Shown in pieces: positions 55,995 through 64,000 of a stretch of 64,000 nt of DNA (position 1 is the stretch's first letter; the number at the start of each line of letters is the position of its first letter). The position numbers and the translations under genes are program-made. The stretch lies in the NCBI RefSeq assembly GCF_026745355.1, contig NC_079202.1, positions 52,354,209 to 52,418,208 on the forward strand. The letters are read 5' to 3'. This DNA comes from Beta vulgaris subsp. vulgaris (lineage: Eukaryota > Streptophyta > Magnoliopsida > Caryophyllales > Amaranthaceae). Under the pieces are notes generated by a model. The model saw only the letters and a program-made list of their open reading frames with translations. It had not been told where the DNA came from and did not search any database.

Positions 55995-57905
55995 TTTTTT
56001 TTTTTTATTCGAAAGAGGTTACACCAAAAGAAAAGAAAACAAACACAAATGAAAACTAAAAACACACAGCAATCTAAGGAGGTACTAGGCGTGGGAAAGC
56101 CACCCCTTGAACATCGTCCTCTAAAATTCTAGCCAAACTACCAGGAATAGTGTCAACGAACAAAGTTCTACTATCTTGAGCGACTCCCTTATTGGCTAAC
56201 CAATCCGCCGCACGGTTTCCTTCCCGATAAATATGAACCACTTTGGTCTCCCAATCTGTCATCAAGAGCAAAGCTCTACATTGCATGATTTCATGGATAA
56301 AATTACCCGCAACTGGAGCCTTATTTTTTAGCATCTGAACACACGTTAAACTATCAATCTGAACTTCCAACTTGCCAATTCGAAGCTCCTTAGCTAATTC
56401 CAACCCCTTACGGACTGCCATAATTTCGGCTTTAAGTGCGATACAGTGACCAAAATTTGCTGATAGCCTTGAGATAAATTTCCCCACATGATCCCGGATT
56501 ATTACACCACCACCCGCAGCACCTGGAGAGCCTTTGGCTGCCCCATCGCAATTCAGCACATACCAGTCCATCTGAGGGGCTCGCCAGGCTACGAAAGTTT
56601 GAATTTTTTGAGCAGTAGAATTGTGTTGCTCACCTGCTTCTTCCCAGCCTCTTCTAGCCTCATTGTATCTAACTTGGATGAAGGCTCCATAATCAGTAGG
56701 GATCTCCTGTCTTCTATCAAAAACAAAACAATTCCTCCATCGCCAAATCCACCATAATGTTACGCCAAATAAAGTGTGCCAGTGTTCATCCATCGACTCA
56801 TTGATGCAGCTAACATTCGTCTCAATCCAATCTTTGAGCTCATAATGATAGAAGTTTACCTTACTAGCAGGGCCTCCCACTTTTTTCCAAACTAACCTTG
56901 CTGCTGGGCAGTCACGTAGAATGTGTAAGGTGGATTCTTCGCCCCCTCCGCAGATGAAACATTGGGGGCCATCCGTCATACGCCTCTTGAACCGGTTCAG
57001 ATTCCCCATCACTCTATCATGGCACGCAACCCACATAAAGGCTCGGATGCGCTGCTGTAATGGGGCATTCCATATTGCATCCCAACACTTTTCATCAAGC
57101 ACATCACTCTCATGCCGCATAATACTTAGAGCTGAACGAATCGAGAACTTCCCACATTTTGCATCTTTCCAATATACCAAATTTGCGGCTTCCGGGTCAT
57201 CTTTTAACTCAAAAGCTTGAATAAGTTTGAGAGTATCATGATGCAATAGTGGGGCAATAAACTCCCACTTCCATCCTGTTGAAGTATCCCACATTTCGTC
57301 AACTGTCGCACCTTCAAGTTCAGGAGGAATAGGTTGTCTAACCAGCGAACTCAAAGGCTTATCAGTTGCCCACACATGGTCCCAAAATAATGTGGACCGA
57401 CCATTACCCACAGCCATCTTTAAACCTTCACATAATAAAGGGGAATTATCTGTAATCCCTCGCCAAACATTTGAGGAACCCGGTTTTTTCACGAACATGT
57501 CGACATCACAACGTCCCGCGCAATACTTGGCTCGAATGACGCGAGACCACAAGGCGTTGGGTTCATAAAGTATACGCCAGCCAAGCTTAGTGAGGAATGC
57601 AGCGTTGGCTTGCTTTGCAGACCGAATACCAATACCACCATGCTGAACCGGTTTTTGGAGTGTCTCCCACGCTATTAAATGAGTTTTACGTTGTTCATCA
57701 TTGCTCCCCCAAATAAAGGACCTTGTTTTTCTATCCATTTCCTCGCAAACACTTCGCGGGATCTTGGCAGATTGCATAGAGTAATTTCCTAATGCAGAAA
57801 GAGTTGATTTGGCCAACGTGATCCGTCCTGCTAAAGAAAGGTACTTAGTTTTCCACCCCTCCAAGCGTCTATCAAGTTTCTCACATAGATGGCTAATTTC
57901 CTAAT
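55995..57905 (-). mobile_element. 5'-truncated LINE (L1-type)
   Basis: The T-run at 55995-56006 is the poly(A) of a minus-strand insertion, followed by a short 3' UTR and the C-terminal part of ORF2. Homology-like sequence stops near 57905, where an in-frame stop (TAG) lies just outside, as expected for 5' truncation. A matching TSD was not found. Confidence 0.85.
56074..57898 (-). pseudogene. LINE ORF2 C-terminal part (RT thumb, zf-RVT, RNase H)
   Basis: About 600 codons, intact but lacking the N-terminus. Order (numbering from the TTG codon at 57864): residues 1-60, the end of the reverse transcriptase with EGWKTKYLSLAGRITLAKS, typical of plant L1 elements; a zf-RVT zinc-knuckle at about 259-330 with C302-x2-C305-x8-H314-x4-C319; RNase H at 438-560 with catalytic D440 (NCDGAAKG), E480 (LKAEI), D504 (QIDS) and D554 (REGNRAADWLA). 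The stop is at 56074. The endonuclease and the RT palm with its FADD box are gone, so it cannot retrotranspose. The uninterrupted frame implies a fairly young insertion. The TTG at 57864 is not a real start. Confidence 0.92.
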
Positions 57906-58560
57906 TTCTAATTTCCAATATGTTTACAAACTAGGCTAAGGAGTGGTATTTATTTATTACCATCAAGTTACTATTTATTTCATAAATAAGCTTCGGTGTG
58001 GTTATTATTAAACTTGAATTACTATTATCATTAATCTAATGGCCACTATATATTATAATACTTATGAACTAAATATAAAGTCATTTTTACAAACTAGAGT
58101 GTTCCTAGTATTCAATTATAAAATTCAGATTATATGAACTAGGAGTTAATTAATTTAACATAACATTTTTAAGTAATCCTCAACATAATTATTAACCCAA
58201 CTAGTTAAAGGTTCAATCTAAACCAAGTGATTTAATTAAATCCAACAAAACAAACCAGTTAACCCCAATATAACGAAGCAACAAGATTAACTTAGGTGAC
58301 TTAACTAAGTAAACCAGATTCTAAACCCAAAATTATGTTTAACTTAAAAAATTAAACTAACATGACTTAACAAAGTCCTAAATCAGCTTGAGTTTAACTC
58401 CATTTGCCCATCAATTATTAAGTAGCTCAACTAACATTATAAAAATCAGATTTGAGTCCAATTAGTATACATGAAACAATTAAATTAAGTTGGTTTAACT
58501 AATGGAAATCAGTTTTTAGGCCCAACTTAGACTAATTATCAATAGGTAATAATTGGGCTT
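57906..58560. other. AT-rich non-coding, nothing recognised
   Basis: Words like AACTTAGGTGACTTAACTAAG recur loosely in 58200-58400. No element end or gene recognised. Confidence 0.4.
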
Positions 58561-59000
58561 GCATTAGTAATACTTGAAATCAGGTTTTAGAGGGAAAATA
58601 AAAAGAGGTGTTATATCTGCTCACTTGGAGCAGGGACAAAACAACACAGGGCAGGAGCCTTCGGCGAGCTCCGACGAGCGGTACATGCGACAGCATGGGA
58701 GGTTGGCGGCGGAAACCAACCAGCGTAGGCCGTCGGTCTTCGGAGCTCTGGCAGTGGCAAGGAGGCAGGAGCAGCAATGAGCTTGGCCCAAGCAGGGGAG
58801 TTAGCGAAAGAAAGAGGAGAGAGAGAGAGCAGCGACGGGAAGTAGGTGCGGTGTAGGTCGCTGGCGAGTGGCGAGAGTGACTGATGGTTAGAGATCTGGC
58901 TGCACCAATGTGGTGCACTGGTGGTGGTGGCATGGTTACACCGAGAGATGGACGGTGGTGCTCGAGATAGAAAAAAAAAGAGAGGAAATTACTACTACAT
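58561..59000. other. GC-rich gene-like segment beside the TTGCAACGG element
   Basis: Composition jumps to GC-rich (GGCGAGCTCCGACGAGCG near 58663, GGTTGGCGGCGGAAACC near 58700). ORFs exist on both strands (58580-59056 -, 58574-58780 +), none with a recognisable domain. It resembles captured or 5'-UTR-type sequence such as that in the CACTA element. Confidence 0.4.
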
Positions 59001-59004
59001 AAAT

Positions 59005-59400
59005 GACCTATTGCAACCCCTAAAAACCGTTGCAATAAAGCAAAAAGCCGTTGCAATAGAGATATTGCAACGGTCCAACAACCGTTGCTGTTGGTGCCGT
59101 TGCATTAGACTATTGTAACGGTTTTTTGGCCTATTGCAACGGCTACAACACAGCCGTTGCAATAGGTGTAAATAATCGTTGCAACAGCTATGAAACCTAT
59201 TGCAACGCCTCTATTATTATGCAACGCCATAGAATAGCTATTGCAACGCTCCTACTACTCATATTGTGTCCCATTTTGGCGTCTATTGCAACACCTCCAA
59301 ATATATTGCAACGCCATCGCATAACTATTGCAACGCTCTATAACAAATATCAATACTCATATTGACATATATTGCAACGCCTCCATAGCAAATGCAACTC
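59005..59400. repeat. Left TTGCAACGG array
   Basis: More than 15 copies of TATTGCAACG-type words, in both orientations (CCTATTGCAACGG, CCGTTGCAATAG), spaced 10-30 bp apart. The ORFs across it are array translations. Confidence 0.85.
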
Positions 59401-61839
59401 CAATTTCATAATATTAGTAGAAAATTAACATATATAAAATTATATATTCATAAATTAATTTTGAAATTTTATACCTAGAAGAAAAACTCATGCATAGAAT
59501 ATTCATGCTCCCATAGGCAAATTATCAAAAAGATTATTACAAGTCTATCAACTAATAAACTAAACAAAATTCATGGTTTTTCAATTCTTTGAAGAAACTT
59601 TTACATATAAAATGCTCATTTGTTTATGCGTGTAACTACTCTCAATCTCTCATCATTCATCAACTCTTCCTTCATATATGTTCGAAAAAGTGAGTCCAAG
59701 TTGCGGCAGTGAGGGCAGCAAGCAGCACCGTAAAGAGAATAAAGTTGGGTTTGCGAAATTTTCAACAATTGCGTGAATTCGAGGTAACCCACGAGCTTCT
59801 TCGAGTAGTAATTGATTCTTGTTGTCCAGTATAATGGATTCTTCGTGGCCCCTATTTCCTGTTATCACCATCAAACATATTTTCCATGTAATTAACACGG
59901 TTAAACATATTAATCAGGATTTTAAGAAAAACTAGTGAAACAAGATCTGAATCCAGAATCTAATACAAGTTTGATTTACATCTCGTTAACCAAGTACTCT
60001 CGAAAAAAAAACATATAAAAAAAGAACTGAATTTGGCACTAAATGAAAGATTAATTGAGCATGAAGAACATGATGCTTATCAGAATATTCGATGGATTAT
60101 AAGACCACAAAACTATTTTAATACCATCAGCATTCAAATGGATGGCTCCTGGAAGCAAAATGCAAAGGACAACAAATGGAAATCATCTATATAACATGGA
60201 TACAAAATGAAGACCATAATAGTTTCAAAGCTCACAAATTAAAATCTTTGTTATTTCGCTTATTCAAACAGAAGCATATGCAGTTCTTCAAGCAATCAAA
60301 GACAAAATTATAGGATCAAGAGATCAGCAAGCTATTCACAAGATAGTTAGCTATTCACACTGATAGTCAAGAGTTGATTGACAGACTTCGGAACCAAAGT
60401 TCAGCAACAACAAAGATAAAGTCTGTTATTGAGGATACAAAATGAAGACCATAATAGTCTGTTTAAGTTGTATCAAAGTGCCAAGAAAAGAAGTGAATCT
60501 AGCCCATAACCTAGCTGTTAGAGTAAGGTTAGAATGCGCAGGAGTCATAGTGTATTTTTTTAGTTGTTGTCCTTTTACCTTAATTTGACCTCTGTAAAGA
60601 AAAAAGTACTTCATATATAACACAAAACAAAAACATAAAAATGCAAGCATACCATGAAGAAGGGAATGCAATTTTCCATGATAATTGCACCAAAATGAGC
60701 AGAACAAGCATAATAACACACTTATAATTATACCTAAAATGCACTAAATTCATTTGTTCCAAAAGAAGTTTTTTATATATTAAACATGCAATTAACATAT
60801 AAGCACTCATCCCCTAAAAAACATATAAGCACTCAAAACTCAGAAAAGAAATAGTATGATCACTTGAAGCGAATATCATCAAGAAAACCAAAATCAAGAG
60901 AAATTTCAACAAAAGTTCACAGATGAAAACAATAAACATTGTGCAAAAAACCATTTATAGAAACAAAAATGTGCTAATAACCTAATATCAAGTGACATTC
61001 AGCATCAAACCAGAATTCCATGAATTGCCAGGATTTATAGAAACTGGAAATCGTAAACTATGAATGAAATGAAACCCAAGAATCATAAATGGAAATGATC
61101 AAGAATCATAAATCAAGAAACAAATAACTTGTAAAATAATACTAATAACAGAAAAATAAATTGAACAGGACAAGAACAACAACATTGCACGAAAGAAAAT
61201 GAACATGAGAGGGACAAAGAACCCACCACTGAACCACTGCCGTGCAACCAATTAGCACGAGCCCAGCCAGCCGCGGCAGGCAACCGACGCAGTGCAGGGC
61301 TTTCCAGTCCGATTCTCCACACAACTAAACACCACGGTAGCAACACAAGGCCGAAGCCCAGTCGACCAGCTCCATCCCCCGCAATTTTCAGGCACAATTT
61401 CGTCGGACATCAGCCACAGGCGACCGCAGATCGAAGTTGGCGTATCCACCCAGCCATGTTTGGGGCTAAAATTCATCTTAATTATGTAACAATTACACAA
61501 TTTCAGTCTAAATTTTAATATGCAAACTTAGGGTTTCTGTAATTTGGGTAAAACTAATTGAATTCCTTAACAAATGAAATCAATACGTTAGAGGAGAGGG
61601 ACAAGGAACGGGAGCACCGAGATGGTTCCGGCGAGGTAGTATCGTAGGAGGGGGAGAAAGAGAGTGACGAGGCAAAGAGAGAGGGGTGATTGGGTGGTGA
61701 AACAAGGGTTTAGATTTCATGGGTATAAGTTATTGTAATCTCACGCAAGAAGGGAAAAAGGGAATTAAGTATGATATTCCATTTCATACCCTTATGGCCT
61801 TATGTAATGCATACAACTAGTAGAGTACCCTATTGTCCT

Positions 61840-62006
61840 ATTGCAACATTTTATTTAGAAACCGTTGCATAGCTTGAAAGGTCGTTGCAATTGACACTCT
61901 ATTGCAACAACTCATTAGGACTGTTGCAGAAAAACGTTGCAGTATAGTTAACCGTTGCATTATGCGTTGCATTATAGTTAACCGTTGCATTATACCGTTG
62001 CATTTG
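61840..62006. repeat. Right TTGCAACGG array
   Basis: About 11 copies of the same word (CCTATTGCAAC, AACCGTTGCAT, CTATTGCAAC). The last ones form a short direct tandem, TATAGTTAACCGTTGCATTA. Confidence 0.85.
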
Positions 62007-62010
62007 CTTC

Positions 62011-62608
62011 AAAATGTAAAAGCTTGAGTTTTTGTTATGATTTTGGGAATGAGTTTCAGCTCAAATCAATGGGGTCTTTATAGCTGAAGTTAGGGGGGAA
62101 AAATGGAGGTGGAAAGATGATGAGTGGTGGTTCACATAGGGGAGGTTAGAGTAGGGAACAAAGAGGGGAGTAGATGGAAGAATAGGAGGTGGTCGGTTCG
62201 ACCGTGGGTTTTCTTAGGGGGTTTCCTCCTTTTTTTTAATTTATTTTAATTTTTCTTGTTGAAGTTGTGACAAGTTTTTGTTGCATAAAGTTGTTAGACC
62301 CATTCCTTAACGATTTTTGTTAGTTTTGATAATCTTACTTCCTACGACAAAACTTATTAATAATTTAGTTCATTTAAAAGCTCAAAATAATTCGTAATTA
62401 GACTTTCTTAACTAAAACAATTATTAAGTGAACAATTTAACTTTCTTAATTATGTTATTAAATATGTTTAAAATTTTGGGATATTACATGTAGATCTACA
62501 CATAATGTGAAATAAGCACAAATTGATGAGCCAATCTACATAATAGTTCCATCAAGCGTTATTTGTCCTGTCATCAAAGTTGACCAACATAGTAGAGCAT
62601 ATTTAGTA
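62011..62608. other. Non-coding flank, nothing recognised
   Basis: A purine-rich stretch (GGGGGAAAAATGGAGGTGG, about 62094) then AT-rich DNA. No gene. Confidence 0.4.
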
Positions 62609-62916
62609 TTCCCTCTGTCCCACAATGATCTGAACACTTGTTGGAACATGTAATTTAAGGTTGTGATAAGTTATAGTGTAGTTATCAAATATTATTTTAT
62701 TAAAAAATTAGATATGATAGAAGTTAGTGGGGGTATTTTTATTAGAAAAGAGAGAAAGTTTGAGTAACTTTCTATTAATGAATATAGAGTGTGGACAAAA
62801 ATAGCGTAAACCAAATAATATAGTGATAGTGGTACCATGCAAAAAAGAGAAGTGTTCAAACTAATTTGGGATAAACGTAAAAGGGAAGTGTTCAGACTAT
62901 TATGAGATGTAGGGAG
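62609..62916. mobile_element. Stowaway MITE
   Basis: Ends TTCCCTCTGTCCCACAATG and ATTATGAGATGTAGGGAG, TA-flanked (62607-62608 and 62917-62918). Subterminal inverted CTGAACACTT/AAGTGTTCAGA. 308 bp. The 221-aa - strand ORF (62692-63357) overlaps it and is not a gene. Confidence 0.8.
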
Positions 62917-62929
62917 TAGATAGACCAAT

Positions 62930-63407
62930 TGAGTGATACTCAGATCTACAAGGAAGGGGTGGTGAGATGCATGCCTACTAGTGGCAATGATGGTGGAGAT
63001 AATGGTGCGCGTCGCAGCGTTGCGTGCTGGTGGAGAGAGACTGGAAAAGAAAGGGTGTTTGTGGGTGAGAAAGTTGAGAAGGGTGGTGGATAGATTAAAG
63101 GGATGGTGGTGCTGGTGGAGAGTCGTCAGCGGTAAAGGGGTGTTGTGCGGTGGTTGCTGCTGGAGAGAGGAAATAGATAAGGGGAGGCGTAAGATCAATT
63201 CAGAGTGAGTTATTTGGGTTTTGACAGAAAGGAGAGAGCAAGAGATTAAAAAGAACGTGAAGGAGTTTAACATATAAAAGAGTAAAACTACAATATATGT
63301 TTTTAAAAACGGATCGAACTGCCTCCTCGATCTGAGCACCAAATCCATCGAGCCCAACTTTTAGGGATCCATGGATCTAAGCTAGGTCCAAGATCAATTG
63401 TCATCCC
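62930..63407. mobile_element. hAT (TAGGGATGRCAA family), right part only
   Basis: The right end reads GGTCCAAGATCAATTGTCATC then CCTA, which as reverse complement is TAGGGATGACAATTGATC, as in copy 3 (33070-34107). Inside are GGATCCATGGATC words and a GC-rich GGTGGTGGATAG tract (62985-63190) like the centre of copy 3. No left end is found and no TSD partner exists, so it is truncated. Confidence 0.6.
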
Positions 63408-64000
63408 TATCCCCATGTCAATTAATGAAACTCATTGATTTCTTCTATGTGTCACCAAGTGATGGTTTGGGGCAAGAAAAGATATTCTATTTTTCCTTGA
63501 TGGTGTATTCTTTAAGAGACAGTTTTGTCGGCTAAGAACTAAGAAGTAGCTCTCTATTTTCACTCATTGGAGAGCCCTCTCATGAAACTCAATAATGATA
63601 ACAATAATAATAAGGTCTAAGTTTTAAAATAAAGAATCATGGTTGATTAGGTCCAACTAATGCTAATAAATTATTAGGTTTGTTTTAGGTAAAATTAATG
63701 CATCATACAGATATTAAAGAGGTCCAGAAGGATCAAATATGATGCTCTCATTATAATTTTGAGATTCACTAATAAACAGACTTATCACAACTCACCAAAA
63801 TAAATCTGAAATGAATTCTATTGATAGTTAATATCTTCACAAAGACCACAACCATATATAAAGCATGGTTTCATAACTAAGACTATTAATAAGTGATATG
63901 TTTAATTAGAAGTGTCAAAAGAGGTTCACAAATAGGTTCTAGGTATATCCACGACGAACCAGGTCAGGCCCGGACAAGTCAGGATTCTGACAGTCAGTGT
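63408..64000. other. Non-coding to window end, nothing recognised
   Basis: AT-rich. No gene, RNA gene or element boundary seen. The segment near 63960 (AGGTCAGGCCCGGACAAG) is GC-richer and may begin another element outside the window. Confidence 0.4.

Larger units (their letters stand above)
59005..62010. mobile_element. Candidate CACTA-like element bounded by TTGCAACGG arrays
   Basis: The left array (59005-59400) and right array (61840-62006) consist of CCTATTGCAAC/CCGTTGCAAT words in both orientations. Between them lie an AT-rich interior, a GC-rich patch (61200-61450) and a GGTTT-ended purine-rich tract (61600-61720), the same layout as the CACTA element at 22900. The left edge TACTACATAAATGACC faintly resembles CACTACAAGAAAT. 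No right terminal repeat or TSD was confirmed, so class and exact ends are uncertain. No transposase ORF. Confidence 0.5.

Noticed and set aside
56488..57220. Plus-strand ORFs of 89 and 99 aa
   Set aside because: Antisense shadows of the LINE ORF2, which has clear zf-RVT and RNase H motifs on the minus strand.
58580..59056. 158-aa minus-strand ORF beside the TTGCAACGG array
   Set aside because: Ser/Leu/Pro/His-rich, without domains. It runs into the array, so a captured or chance frame is more likely than a gene.
62692..63357. 221-aa minus-strand ORF with hydrophobic and Ser/Leu-rich composition
   Set aside because: It spans a Stowaway MITE and the truncated hAT element, has no recognisable domain, and its composition follows the repeats.
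1..64000. Plant pararetrovirus or other viral insertions
   Set aside because: No coat, movement or pararetroviral RT/RNase H signatures were seen. All RT-related sequence is LINE- or Copia-type.

Overview
This is a nuclear window from a plant, almost certainly a eudicot. The evidence is a LOB-domain transcription factor gene, a plant-type small PNRC-like gene, plant-style LINEs, a Copia element, tRNA-derived SINEs, Helitrons and many MITEs with CTCCCTCC-type ends. The DNA is strongly AT-rich. A Caryophyllales or other core-eudicot source is only a guess. I saw no rRNA or tRNA gene, no CRISPR array and no bacterial-style operon.

Only two host genes can be defended. (1) A LOB-domain (LBD) gene on the + strand has two exons (44528-44875 and 51376-51765) separated by a 6.5 kb phase-0 intron. 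It encodes 245 aa of the LBD20/LBD31 type. (2) A 135-aa protein on the - strand (54915-55322) carries the short motifs of the PNRC (mRNA-decapping partner) family and has a TATA box about 105 bp upstream of its ATG.

Most of the rest is nested mobile DNA, much of it with target-site duplications (TSDs) that can be read directly. By region: 0-9 kb, a short retroposon (660-1310), Stowaway MITEs and a head-to-tail chain of Tourist-like elements; 9-13 kb, a LINE-derived retroposon, three tRNA-like SINEs, a hAT element and Helitrons; 13-20 kb, a Helitron with a Tourist-like insert built from GTTCA arrays, more Stowaways, and a hAT element with a nested Stowaway; 20-25 kb, a SINE with an 18-bp TSD, a Helitron carrying a hAT element, and a 5'-truncated LINE split by a 1.9 kb CACTA element; 25-28 kb, a MULE-like element with a nested MITE, a Stowaway and a Helitron; 31-35 kb, a decayed Copia element whose gag gene is split by a MULE-like and a hAT element; 38-42 kb, Stowaways, one hosting a MULE-like element with possible captured gene sequence; 44-52 kb, the LBD gene with a repeat-laden intron; 52-58 kb, a CACTA-like end fragment, a small Helitron, the PNRC-like gene and a 5'-truncated LINE; 58-64 kb, an element bounded by dense TTGCAACGG arrays, a Stowaway and the right end of a hAT element.

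The two host genes show no evident functional link. The main interest lies in the insertion history, which can be ordered from TSDs, and in the recurrent pattern that elements of unrelated superfamilies carry dense arrays of short words near their ends or throughout.
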